Below are positions 26,448-33,980 of a stretch of 64,000 bases of DNA, piece after piece. The first letter of the stretch is position 1, and each line of letters starts with the position of its first letter. Origin of the DNA: an uncultured Phycisphaerales bacterium (GTDB lineage Bacteria; Planctomycetota; Phycisphaerae; Phycisphaerales; UBA1924); NCBI GenBank assembly GCA_937995595.1, contig CALKJW010000025.1, positions 24,264 to 88,263 of the forward strand. Reading direction: 5' to 3'. Under the pieces are notes generated by a model. That model made no database searches. It saw nothing but the letters and a program-made list of their open reading frames with translations, and was not told the DNA's origin. Position numbers and translations under genes: made by a program.

Positions 26448-26868
26448 GCGGTGCAACGCTAGGGCAACAATCCGGCCGCGGGGCCCGATGGCCTCGCCAC
26501 CCGGCGCGCCCGGGCCCGACCGCGATTCTCGGACTTCTGCGCGGTTTTCCTGACGGGCAGCCCGAAAGTTTGAGTCGGCAGGGCTTGACCCAAGGCCCCT
26601 GCGCTCCGAACATTCCCGGGTTCGCACCGCACGCGGAACAGCCGCGTGGAGGCTCCAGGATGAGTCGCCCACGGGAGTTGCCGGAACCTTCCGGCGCAAC
26701 GCGCAAAGGCCCGCTCGCACGGTTGTCGTGCGCGGGGGCCGCCGACCGCTTCGGCCGGCAAGCCTCAGACGGCCTGCGAACTGACAAGCCGACGATCGGC
26801 TCCTCTCCGTGGGGTTTGCCGTCGTGTTCGACACTCGCGGTCGGCCACGGCGCGGCAAGGTGTGGCCC
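26448..26868. other. 421-bp divergent intergenic region with several hairpins
   Basis: No gene is supported. On the plus strand there are three short inverted repeats: CACGCGG-5-CCGCGTG (26630-26648), GCCGGAA-2-TTCCGGC (26680-26695) and CGCACG-5-CGTGCG (26716-26732). A TTGACC at about 26585 lacks a good -10. The region must hold the promoters of both the ATPase and the LuxR-type gene. Confidence 0.4.
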
Positions 26869-27600
26869 ATGATTCTCGCAAAGCCCCTCCGCGAAGAGAG
26901 TTCCCGCGTGTCAATTCCCATGTCGCTTGGTTGGGAAGAACTGCTCGGCGACGCCGGCGTGCCCGCCGTTGTCAGCGACCCGTTCGCCGGACGCATCCTC
27001 TGGGCCAACGAGCCCTTCGCCGCGATCTACGCCAAGGGCCGGCGCGCGAGCGAACTCGCCGGCCGCCGCCTGGCCGAACTCACCAGCGAAGAGGCCGCGA
27101 TGGAGCGGCACTCGATCAGCCGCGACGTCATCCGCACCGGCAAGCCGCGCGTCATCCGCGACCTGTGGAACGGGCGCGCCCTGTGCGTGACCATCCGCCC
27201 GCTCGCGCCCTTTGACCAGGCCCCCAACGGCGCGGTGCTCGCCGTCTTCCGGCCCGCGCTGGCCGGTCCGCCGGGCCTTGCCGACCCGTGCGAGGGCGTG
27301 CACCAGCTCCGCAACATCGACCTTGGGCCGCTGGCCAACCTCTCCAAGCGTGAACTCGAGGTGCTGGCGCACATCGGCGAGGGGCTCACCAACGCCGAGA
27401 TCGCCTCGCGCCTGCACCGCACCGCCAAGACCATCGAGGCCCACCGCACGTCGCTGGCCGCCAAACTCGGCGTCGGCACGCGCGTCGAACTCGCCGCGGT
27501 CGCGGCCCGCGCAGGGCTCGGCCCGCACACCCTGCCCCACGCGGTGCAGCGCGCCAACCCCATCAGCCCCGACAAGATCGAGCGCGCGGCCAGCAACTGA
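26869..27600 (+). CDS. PAS domain-containing LuxR-type transcriptional regulator
   Basis: 243 aa. Residues ~20-135 form a PAS domain (VPAVVSDPFAGRILWANEPFAAIY, IRDLWNGRALCVTIRPL). Residues ~165-225 form a LuxR/NarL helix-turn-helix: LSKRELEVLAHIGEGLTNAEIASRLHRTAKTIEAHRTSLAAKLGV. It lacks a receiver domain, so it may sense a ligand directly. The start at 26869 follows AAGGTG eight bases upstream; an in-frame GTG at 26809 and an ATG at 26920 are alternatives. It is divergent from the P1B-4 ATPase. Confidence 0.82.
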   Translation: MILAKPLREESSRVSIPMSLGWEELLGDAGVPAVVSDPFAGRILWANEPFAAIYAKGRRASELAGRRLAELTSEEAAMERHSISRDVIRTGKPRVIRDLWNGRALCVTIRPLAPFDQAPNGAVLAVFRPALAGPPGLADPCEGVHQLRNIDLGPLANLSKRELEVLAHIGEGLTNAEIASRLHRTAKTIEAHRTSLAAKLGVGTRVELAAVAARAGLGPHTLPHAVQRANPISPDKIERAASN

Positions 27601-27606
27601 GCCGCG

Positions 27607-28509
27607 TCAGGCGTCCGACAGCCGCACCGCGCTGCGCGCCACGCGCTCCGCCGTCGGCGCGTCGCGGGGGTCGATCGGCGCGTACACGCCCCGGTCGTGG
27701 TCCGAGTTGAGCACCACCGCGTTGCGGGCCAGCGCGAGCGCGCCGTCCTCGGCCTTCTCGTGGCCGAGCACGAACAGCCCGACCTTCCAGCGCGCCGCGA
27801 GCGCGTCGACCTGTTCCTGCGTCTGGTTGCGCCCCCACACCATGAGGTGCGCCGAGCCCGTGCGCGGCCGGTAGTCCTCGTCGCGCAGGTCGCGCTCGAG
27901 GATCGTGACGTCGAACCGGTCCATGCGCTCCGGTGCCGGCAGCGAGTGCGCGCAGAGCAGGTCGCCGCCCTCGCCCGCCGTCGTCACGCGCAGCGCGACG
28001 GGCATGGAGCGGACAAACGCCCGAACCGCCTCGCGCACGCGCGCGGCGTCGCCGCCGAAGGCAAAGTCGAGGGCCTCGTCGAACGCCGCGACAAGGCGGA
28101 CGCCGTCCTTGGCGACCTCGGAGCCGGTGAGTTGCGCCAGTTCGTGGTTGGCCAGCAGCACGTGCACGTGCCCGGGGCGCGCGGCCTTGAGCCAAGCGAC
28201 CCGCGCCAGCACGCGGAACGAGAAGTCCATCCCGTTCACCAGCCGGTCGGAGTGGATCAACTCGTGCAGTGTCAGGTGCCGCCAATCGGCGGGGTCGTCG
28301 GACTCCAGCCCCGCGGCGGCGACGAGCCGGGCCAGGTGCAGCGGGTTGTCGTGCAGGTCGCCGGTGGCGATGAGTCGCGCAGGCGATCCGACGCGGTCGA
28401 TGGACCGGTCGCGGCAGGTGGCTTCGAGGTTGGCCCGGGCCCCGGCGTGCAGCGCGTCGCACACCGCGCCGGCGTCGCGCAGGTCAACCTGTTGCAGCAG
28501 GCCGGACAC
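27607..28509 (-). CDS. metallophosphoesterase (calcineurin-like), coupled to the upstream kinase
   Basis: 300 aa. Metal-binding motifs in order are ATGDLHDNP (GDxH), HELIHSDR, LLANHELAQL (NHE, as in PPP-type phosphatases) and VLGHEKA (GH). The GTG start at 28509 follows GAGG six bases upstream and lies 8 bp after the stop of the Ser/Thr kinase; the tracked extension to 29490 is a shadow of the kinase. A kinase directly followed by a phosphoesterase suggests the phosphatase of the same signalling pair, but a nucleotide- or other phosphoester-directed activity cannot be excluded. It ends 6 bp from the convergent LuxR-type gene. Confidence 0.8.
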   Translation of the reverse strand: MSGLLQQVDLRDAGAVCDALHAGARANLEATCRDRSIDRVGSPARLIATGDLHDNPLHLARLVAAAGLESDDPADWRHLTLHELIHSDRLVNGMDFSFRVLARVAWLKAARPGHVHVLLANHELAQLTGSEVAKDGVRLVAAFDEALDFAFGGDAARVREAVRAFVRSMPVALRVTTAGEGGDLLCAHSLPAPERMDRFDVTILERDLRDEDYRPRTGSAHLMVWGRNQTQEQVDALAARWKVGLFVLGHEKAEDGALALARNAVVLNSDHDRGVYAPIDPRDAPTAERVARSAVRLSDA

Positions 28510-28517
28510 GGCGGGCC

Positions 28518-29441
28518 TCAGCGCCCGCCCGATTCGCGGCGCTCCGCGGCGACCGGCTCGATCTTGGGCAACTGCCCGGACTTCCGAAGGATCTGCTCGG
28601 CCCGCAGTTTCCCGTGGATCAGGTTGAGGCGGTCGGCCACGGTGTCCATGCTCGGGCGGTCGTCGGGGTTGACCTCGACGCAGTCCATCACCAGTTTGTC
28701 GAGCATCTCGGGGACGCGCGGGTTGAGTTCGATCGCCCGGCGCGGCTTCTCGATCAGATGGTCCTCGACCGAGCCGACCAGCGAGTCGCCCTTGGCCAGC
28801 GCGGTGGGGACGAAACTGCGGGTCAGCATCCAGTACATCGCCGCGCCGAGGTTGTACACGTCGGTCTTGGGCGTGATGGCCCGCCGGTGCACCTGCTCGG
28901 GCGCGATGTAGTCCGGCGTGCCCTGGATGCGCTGCTTGACCGTGCCGATCTTGCACGACTGGCCGAGGTCGATGATCTTGGCCCGCAGTTCGTTGTCGAC
29001 GATGATGTTGTTGGGCTTCATGTCCGCGTGGACAAAGCCCGCCGCGTGCATCGCCGAAAGGCCCTTGGCCACCTGCTCGCAGATCACGACCGCGTCGTCG
29101 AAGGTCCGCGGCGGCTCGCGCTCGACGCTCGCCCCGTCCACGTGCTCCATCACCAGGAACAACTCGCCCACGGTGAGCAGGCCGCTCTTCTTGGTGACGA
29201 TCCGTTCGACCTGGCGGATCAGCGGCGAGCGGATCTTGGACCCGATCTCGTACTCGGTCATCGCCTGATCGAGGAAGCGCTGGTCCTTCTCCGAGTCGCG
29301 GACCACGTGCTTGAGCGCCCAGATGTGCTTGGTCTTGGGGTCCTGCACCAGATAGATGATCGACGCCGCGCCGCGGCCCAACTCCGCCATCACGCGGTAG
29401 CCCTCGATCATCTCGCCTTGCTTCTTGGGTAGCAGGGGCAC
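28518..29441 (-). CDS. serine/threonine protein kinase (Hanks type, soluble)
   Basis: 307 aa. Glycine loop LGRGAASIIYLV, catalytic Lys in WALKHVV, αC Glu in TEYEIG, catalytic loop HADMKPNN (HAD in place of HRD), magnesium loop IDLGQS (DLG), activation segment GTPDYIAPEQ and TDVYNLGAAMYWML are all present. There is no transmembrane segment or sensor domain, so it is a compact cytoplasmic kinase. The tracked start is TTG at 29501; GTG at 29441 or ATG at 29411 are more likely, and 29441 is chosen because PLLPKKQGEMIEGYRV looks like a conserved opening. It is followed within 8 bp by the metallophosphoesterase. Confidence 0.85.
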   Translation of the reverse strand: MPLLPKKQGEMIEGYRVMAELGRGAASIIYLVQDPKTKHIWALKHVVRDSEKDQRFLDQAMTEYEIGSKIRSPLIRQVERIVTKKSGLLTVGELFLVMEHVDGASVEREPPRTFDDAVVICEQVAKGLSAMHAAGFVHADMKPNNIIVDNELRAKIIDLGQSCKIGTVKQRIQGTPDYIAPEQVHRRAITPKTDVYNLGAAMYWMLTRSFVPTALAKGDSLVGSVEDHLIEKPRRAIELNPRVPEMLDKLVMDCVEVNPDDRPSMDTVADRLNLIHGKLRAEQILRKSGQLPKIEPVAAERRESGGR

Positions 29442-29596
29442 GAAGTCTCGCTCTCCAGACAGCAGCCGGGCCCGCGGCCCGGGAAAACACCGATGCGACA
29501 ACGCCCGATCAGACGCCCGGACGCGGCCTCCCCACGGCTGGACGGCGAACAGACCATTCGCGGCCGGCGGCCAGAGGGATCGTAGACAAGGGCGAA

Positions 29597-29625
29597 AGTA
29601 TCGGCATCGGAACTCGGAAGTTCAA
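29597..29625 (-). promoter_or_regulatory. possible promoter of the kinase-phosphoesterase pair
   Basis: The minus strand shows TTGAAC, a 17-bp spacer and GATACT, about 155 bp upstream of the kinase start. Matches to consensus are four of six at each box. Confidence 0.4.
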
Positions 29626-29680
29626 CGGCCGACCCGGTTTCGGTCTTGCTTTGTGAGGGTCGCCCGGCCCGACACGCGGC

Positions 29681-30379
29681 TCAGCGGTCGCCGCCAGCGA
29701 CGGTCAGGGCCGAGACCGGGAACAAGTGGCCCGGATCCTCCACCTTCGCGATCTGCGAGTGCAGCAGGACGTGTTCGGGCCGGATGCCCAGTTCGCGGCA
29801 GAGCGCCGCGGTCAGTTCCCGCAGTTCGCGGATCTGGGCCGGCGTGAAGGGCCGGCGCGTCCCGTCGCCCACCAGACAGATGCTGATGGCGTGGTGGTTG
29901 AACCAGTCCCCTTCCGGCCCCGCGGCGTGGGCGCCCGGCAACTGGTCCAGCCAGCGGTAGCCCATGTGGACCTCGCCGTCCGCCATGCCGCGGCCGTTGC
30001 CGATAATCAGGTGGTGGCCCAGACCACGGAGGCTGCGGGCCTCGTGCTCGCGCTCGATGGATTCCGGCGTGCCCGAGAGCGAGCCGGAGTGATGAATCAC
30101 GATCGCCTGCCAGCGGGCGGTGTCCAGCGGTTTGCGGGTCTGAAAGATCACCGACCGCCCGTCCGGCGCGTTCACGCCCGCCGCGGCGGCCAGCGGCGGC
30201 AGCGAAAGGCCCGTCTGCGGGACCGCGCCGCCGTCCAGAAGCATGAGCACCCCGCCGACCAGCGTCATCGACGCCAGGAAACTGACCCAGACGACCTTGG
30301 CCCGTCGGCCCGCGCCGGCGTGCTCGCCCTGCTGGGCGGCGGCGGACGGTCGGGACTTGCGGCGGGTGTAGACGGCCAT
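29681..30379 (-). CDS. membrane-anchored N-acetylmuramoyl-L-alanine amidase (amidase_2/AmpD-like)
   Basis: 232 aa. One N-terminal helix (VVWVSFLASMTLVGGVLMLL, residues ~28-50) follows a basic cytoplasmic stretch. The catalytic domain has AIVIHHSGS (zinc His), GLGHHLIIGNG, FNHHAISICLVGDG and LLHSQIAKVEDPGHLFP, where the last His/Lys/Asp set matches the AmpD-type zinc ligand and catalytic residues. It would cleave the bond between N-acetylmuramate and L-Ala in the periplasm. The ATG at 30379 (MAVYTRRKS) replaces the longer tracked start. Confidence 0.82.
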   Translation of the reverse strand: MAVYTRRKSRPSAAAQQGEHAGAGRRAKVVWVSFLASMTLVGGVLMLLDGGAVPQTGLSLPPLAAAAGVNAPDGRSVIFQTRKPLDTARWQAIVIHHSGSLSGTPESIEREHEARSLRGLGHHLIIGNGRGMADGEVHMGYRWLDQLPGAHAAGPEGDWFNHHAISICLVGDGTRRPFTPAQIRELRELTAALCRELGIRPEHVLLHSQIAKVEDPGHLFPVSALTVAGGDR

Positions 30380-30530
30380 GGTGTGTTTCGCGATGGTATC
30401 AAACGATCGGGCCGAGGGTCGTTCTCTCTTCCCAATTTCGCGCGCGAACCGCACATCGTTCGGTGCGACGGGCCGCGCACGCGACAGGCCCGCGATTGTC
30501 CACCGGTTATCCGGACAGGTTGCACGCGGT

Positions 30531-32282
30531 CTACAGGCGTTGCTCGGGGCGGTAGCGCTGCGCGATCGGGTACCGACGCCCGGAGCCGAACGCGACCCCG
30601 GTCACTTTCAGCCCGATCGCCGCCTGCTTGCGCTTGTACTCGCTCAGGTCGATAAGCCGGATCGTGCGCCGGATCATCGCGGGGTCGAAGCCCGTCTCGC
30701 GCGCGATGCGCTCGGGGCTCTGACGGCGTTCCACCACGCGCTCGATCACCTCGTCGAGTTGCGCGTACGGCCCCAGCGTCGCCTCGTCGGTCTGGTCCGG
30801 TCGCAGTTCCGCCGAGGGCGGCTTGGAGATGGTGCTCGCGGGGATGGGCCCAGACACGGGCACGCCGGGGATGCCGAGTTTGTCCGGGTGGGCGTTGACC
30901 CACTTCGACAGTCGGTAGACCCACTGCTTGGTCACGTCCGAGAGCACCGCCAGTCCGCCGTTCATGTCGCCGTAGAGCGTGCAGTATCCCACCGCCAGTT
31001 CGCTCTTGTTGCCGGTGGTCAGCACGATCGCGCCGGTCGCGTTCGAGAACGCCATCAGCACCGTGCCGCGCAGGCGCGACTGCAGGTTCTCCTCCGTCAG
31101 GCCCGAGACCGGCGCGTCGCCGGCGCGCAGCGTCGCGACCAGCGCGTCGAACCCCGGCCCGATCGGGATCGTCCGGTACGGCACGCCGAGGTTCGCCGCC
31201 AGCGCCGCCGCGTCGGTCTTGGAGCCCTCCGACGAGTACGGGCCCGGCATGCTGATCCCCGTGACGTTGCGCGGCCCCAGCGCGGCCGCGGCGATCACGC
31301 ACGTCAACGCCGAGTCGATCCCGCCCGACAGGCCGATCGCGGCGGTCGCGAAGCCCGTCTTGCGGCAGTAGTCGCGCACGCCCAGCACCAGCGCGCGGTA
31401 CAGCAGTTCCTCGTCGGGCGCGCCCAGCAGCGGGTCCGCCGCGCCCAACGCGACGCCTGCGCGTGCGCTCGGCGAGATGTCCGCCACCAGCAGGTGCTCG
31501 ACGAACCCGGGCGCGGCGGCGACCAGCGCGCCCGAGGGATCGAACACCGCGCCGTGCCCGTCGAAGATGAGTTCGTCGTTCCCGCCGACCTGGTTCACGC
31601 CCGCGACGTGCACGCCGTGCCGCACCGCGTGCCGTTTCAGGATGTCGCGGTGCCGCCGGCCCTTGCCCAGCACGAACGGGCTGGCCGAGGGGTTGACGAT
31701 GAGCGTGGCGCCCGCGCGGCCGTCGCGCGGCGAGACCAGTTCGGGCACCGGGTCGGGCCGGTCGAGGTAGCGGTGCGAGAAGCCCGCGTCCTCGCCCTTC
31801 CACAAATCCTCGCAGACCGTCAGCCCGACGCGCACGGCCGGGCCAACGCGCGTTGGCACATCGATCACCACGGCCCGCCCGCCGGGCACGAAGTACCGGT
31901 CCTCGTCGAACACGTCGTACGTCGGCAGGAGCCGCTTGTCGTAGGAGTCGATCATCACCCCGTCGCGGTAGGCCAGCAGCGCGTTGTGCACGCCGCGCGA
32001 GAGGTCGTTGCCGTCGCCCGACACCGGCAGCGGCGCGCCGAACACCAGCGTGAGGCCGGCCGAGTGCCGCCTCCCGAGTTCCCCGGCCGCGGCGACGCAG
32101 TCGCGGACAAAGCCCTCCTGCAGCAGCAGGTCCTTGGGCGGGTAGCCCGACAGGCCGAGTTCGGGGCAGACCAAGAGGTCGGCGCCCGCGTCGCGCGCGC
32201 GGCCCGCGGCGTCGGCGATGAGCCGCGCGTTGCCCTCAAGGTCGCCCACGATCGGGTTGAGTTGCGCAAGCGCGAGCCGCAT
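30531..32282 (-). CDS. nadE: glutamine-dependent NAD(+) synthase
   Basis: 583 aa, the length of two-domain NadE. The N-terminal nitrilase-type amidase (residues ~1-260) shows CPELGLSGYPPKDLL (Glu41), a YDKRLLPTYDVFDE lysine region and the nucleophile in VGLTVCEDLW. The synthetase domain has the ATP P-loop IGLSGGIDSALT, GPYSSEGSKTDAAALA, TGNKSELAVGYCTLYGDMNGGLAVLSDV and KPPSAELRPDQTDE. It converts deamido-NAD to NAD using glutamine and ATP in the cytoplasm. It is a single gene on the minus strand with the amidase downstream. Confidence 0.95.
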   Translation of the reverse strand: MRLALAQLNPIVGDLEGNARLIADAAGRARDAGADLLVCPELGLSGYPPKDLLLQEGFVRDCVAAAGELGRRHSAGLTLVFGAPLPVSGDGNDLSRGVHNALLAYRDGVMIDSYDKRLLPTYDVFDEDRYFVPGGRAVVIDVPTRVGPAVRVGLTVCEDLWKGEDAGFSHRYLDRPDPVPELVSPRDGRAGATLIVNPSASPFVLGKGRRHRDILKRHAVRHGVHVAGVNQVGGNDELIFDGHGAVFDPSGALVAAAPGFVEHLLVADISPSARAGVALGAADPLLGAPDEELLYRALVLGVRDYCRKTGFATAAIGLSGGIDSALTCVIAAAALGPRNVTGISMPGPYSSEGSKTDAAALAANLGVPYRTIPIGPGFDALVATLRAGDAPVSGLTEENLQSRLRGTVLMAFSNATGAIVLTTGNKSELAVGYCTLYGDMNGGLAVLSDVTKQWVYRLSKWVNAHPDKLGIPGVPVSGPIPASTISKPPSAELRPDQTDEATLGPYAQLDEVIERVVERRQSPERIARETGFDPAMIRRTIRLIDLSEYKRKQAAIGLKVTGVAFGSGRRYPIAQRYRPEQRL

Positions 32283-32342
32283 GAAGCACGATGGTAGTGG
32301 CGACGGCGCGCACGCGATTCCCGCGTGCCCGGCCCGGCGCCT

Positions 32343-32894
32343 TCAGGCGCCAACCGGCTTGCTCATGATCAGGCTGTCGTAGTTGGTCTCGCGCCAGTGC
32401 CACCGCGCGACCTCGCGGTACCCGTGCCGCGCGTACATCGCCACCAGCCACTCCGCCGGGCCGGGGGTGGAGAGCGCCAGTTCGGCGGCGTTGATCGCCG
32501 CGGCACGGTCCTCGGCGCGCCGGAGCAGCTCCATGCCGATGCCCTTGCCCTGGTACTCGGGCTCGACGGCGAACTGCGAGAAACTCGCGACGCCGCCCTC
32601 GGGCCGATCGAACCACGGCACGCCGGGCCACGCCCGCGCCGTCTGCTCGGGCGACTTGAACATGATCGTGCCGACGACCCTGCCCATGTAGAGCGCGACG
32701 TAGCACTCGCCGTCGCTGACCCGGCGGCGCGTCACCTCCTCGGGCTGGAACGCCGCGAGCGCCTGGATGCCGCGCTCCATGTGCTGCTTGTACGCTCGGT
32801 GGAGCAGGCCGGTCAGGTGCGCAAGCGAGTCCTCCGGCTCCAGAAGCCGGATGCGGATCTTATTGGCCAGACGTTCGTGCAACAGGGGACTCAT
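32343..32894 (-). CDS. GNAT family N-acetyltransferase
   Basis: 183 aa. The acetyl-CoA motif is [22 protein letters not shown], preceded by the beta strand FSQFAV; the rest ([39 protein letters not shown]) fits the GNAT fold. The start [13 protein letters not shown] at 32894 abuts the first heptanucleotide array (4 bp away) and has no Shine-Dalgarno. The frame stays open upstream through the arrays, so an N-terminal FPLPTSH-repeat extension could be made if initiation occurs farther up. The substrate is unknown. It is divergent from the thioesterase at 33079. Confidence 0.82.
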   Translation of the reverse strand: MSPLLHERLANKIRIRLLEPEDSLAHLTGLLHRAYKQHMERGIQALAAFQPEEVTRRRVSDGECYVALYMGRVVGTIMFKSPEQTARAWPGVPWFDRPEGGVASFSQFAVEPEYQGKGIGMELLRRAEDRAAAINAAELALSTPGPAEWLVAMYARHGYREVARWHWRETNYDSLIMSKPVGA

Positions 32895-32897
32895 GCC

Positions 32898-32988
32898 AAG
32901 TGGGAAGTGGGAAGTGGGAAGTGGGAAGTGGGAAGTGGGAAGTGGGAAGTGGGAAGTGGGAAGTGGGAAGTGGGAAGTGGGAAGTGGG
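32898..32988. repeat. tandem heptanucleotide array, AAGTGGG x13
   Basis: Thirteen perfect AAGTGGG units without a mismatch fill 91 bp, starting 4 bp upstream of the GNAT start codon. All six frames through the array are open because 7-nt units cycle the frame. Perfect copies imply recent expansion. Confidence 0.95.
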
Positions 32989-33010
32989 AAGGCTGGCATT
33001 GTACGATCGT

Positions 33011-33073
33011 TCCGCACTCCGCACTCCGCACTCCGCACTCCGCACTCCGCACTCCGCACTCCGCACTCCGCAC
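33011..33073. repeat. tandem heptanucleotide array, TCCGCAC x9
   Basis: Nine perfect TCCGCAC units (63 bp) end 5 bp before the thioesterase ATG at 33079. The unit differs from the neighbouring AAGTGGG array but has the same period; only 22 bp separate the two. Confidence 0.95.
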
Positions 33074-33078
33074 TCCCG

Positions 33079-33558
33079 ATGTCTCACCGCGCCCCCGACA
33101 ACGCCCCGCGACCGACGCGCCCCGTCCCGACGTCCGGCGCGCTGCGCCTCCGCGTCCGCTACTGCGAGTGCGACCCCATGGGCGTGGCGCACCACGCGGC
33201 ATACATCCCGTGGCTGGAGATGGGCCGCACCGAACTGCTCCGCGACGCGGGCGTGAGTTACGCCAACCTCGAAGCCGCGGGCGTGTTCCTGGTCATCGTG
33301 AAACTCGAAGCCTCGTACAAGCGCCCCGCCTTCTACGACGACCTGCTGGAGGTGCGCACGCGCGTGGTGCAGGCCACGCGCGTCAAGATCCGGCACGAGT
33401 ACGAGGTGGTGCGCGTCGAGTCCGGCGCGGCCATTTCCTCCGGTATTGCGCGGCACGGCCCGCCGGGCGAGACGCTCGTCACCGCGACGACCCTGCTGGC
33501 CAGCGTCGACCGCTCCGGCCGGCCCAGCGCGCTGCCCGACTGGCTCGCGGGGGAGTGA
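33079..33558 (+). CDS. YbgC-like acyl-CoA thioesterase (4HBT family)
   Basis: 159 aa hot-dog fold enzyme. The motif [31 protein letters not shown] contains the Asp-x-x-Gly-x-x-x-H catalytic segment of 4-hydroxybenzoyl-CoA thioesterase-type enzymes; [27 protein letters not shown] follows. The last third diverges ([23 protein letters not shown]). Family members hydrolyse acyl-CoAs and are often linked to the Tol-Pal envelope genes, which are not seen here. The ATG lies right after the TCCGCAC array and no Shine-Dalgarno is present; longer ORFs through the array are rejected. Confidence 0.85.
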   Translation: MSHRAPDNAPRPTRPVPTSGALRLRVRYCECDPMGVAHHAAYIPWLEMGRTELLRDAGVSYANLEAAGVFLVIVKLEASYKRPAFYDDLLEVRTRVVQATRVKIRHEYEVVRVESGAAISSGIARHGPPGETLVTATTLLASVDRSGRPSALPDWLAGE

Positions 33559-33604
33559 CGCGGACTCTCGCTCGATCTCGGGCGTGAAGGATCGAGGGCG
33601 GGAC

Positions 33605-33710
33605 TCACCGCAGAGCCGCCGAGGACGCAGAGAAAGCCGAAGGAACAGAGGATCGACCGCGAATCGCGAGGCGTTCGAAATCGCGTGTGGCTCGGCGCTC
33701 TCTGCGGTGA
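33605..33710. repeat. 106-bp element bounded by an 11-bp perfect inverted repeat
   Basis: TCACCGCAGAG (33605-33615) and CTCTGCGGTGA (33700-33710) are perfect inverted copies bounding 84 bp that contain a further GGACGCAGAGA motif. This resembles dispersed intergenic repeats built on 'CACCGCAGAG' seen in many large bacterial genomes. No ORF within it is credible. Confidence 0.55.
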
Positions 33711-33775
33711 AGTTCTTTCGAACCTTCTTCGCGGCACGAGTTTGATCGGCAAGGCGTATGACGCCGCAGAAACAC

Positions 33776-33804
33776 AGACGCCCGGGCACGTGGCCCGGGC
33801 GTCT
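33776..33804 (-). terminator. intrinsic terminator of tRNA-Ala
   Basis: AGACGCCCGGGC and GCCCGGGCGTCT form a 12-bp perfect stem with a short loop, just beyond the 3' end of the tRNA on the minus strand, followed by TGTGTTTCT. Confidence 0.75.
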
Positions 33805-33815
33805 TGAACGGGAAG

Positions 33816-33888
33816 TGGAGGCGATGAGACTCGAACTCACGACCTCTTCCATGCCATGGAAGCGCTCTACCAACTGAGCTACGCCCCC
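33816..33888 (-). tRNA. tRNA-Ala (anticodon GGC)
   Basis: The minus strand folds into a 73-nt cloverleaf: acceptor GGGGGCG/CGCCTCC with a G3-U70 wobble (the alanine identity element), D arm GCTC...GAGC, anticodon stem CTTCC/GGAAG with loop ATGGCAT, variable loop AGGTC and T arm with TTCGAGT. The discriminator is A and the CCA end is not encoded (ACTT follows). Confidence 0.97.
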
Positions 33889-33938
33889 GTCCTGTGGCAT
33901 TGCCCGCCGCGGCCGTCCGCTCCGGGGCTTGACGCGAA

Positions 33939-33966
33939 ACAGTAGATCGTCTGTCCGCCGCGTCAA
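33939..33966 (-). promoter_or_regulatory. probable promoter of tRNA-Ala
   Basis: The minus strand reads TTGACG, a 16-bp spacer and TACTGT, about 50 bp before the tRNA 5' end. The -35 matches five of six consensus bases, the -10 three of six. Confidence 0.45.
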
Positions 33967-33980
33967 ATCGACCCGAACAC

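Noticed and set aside
26448-26868. Known metal or cobalamin riboswitch, SRP RNA or tmRNA
   Set aside because: Hairpins exist but no conserved boxes of these classes could be recognised; only a general structured-region note is kept.
24336-27008. Longer P-type ATPase start at 27008
   Set aside because: The upstream 187 residues run through intergenic DNA and the opposite-strand LuxR-type gene and lack any domain; MDKATAE at 26447 fits the topology.
32898-33073. CRISPR-like array
   Set aside because: The units are 7 bp, contiguous and lack spacers, so they are tandem heptanucleotide repeats.
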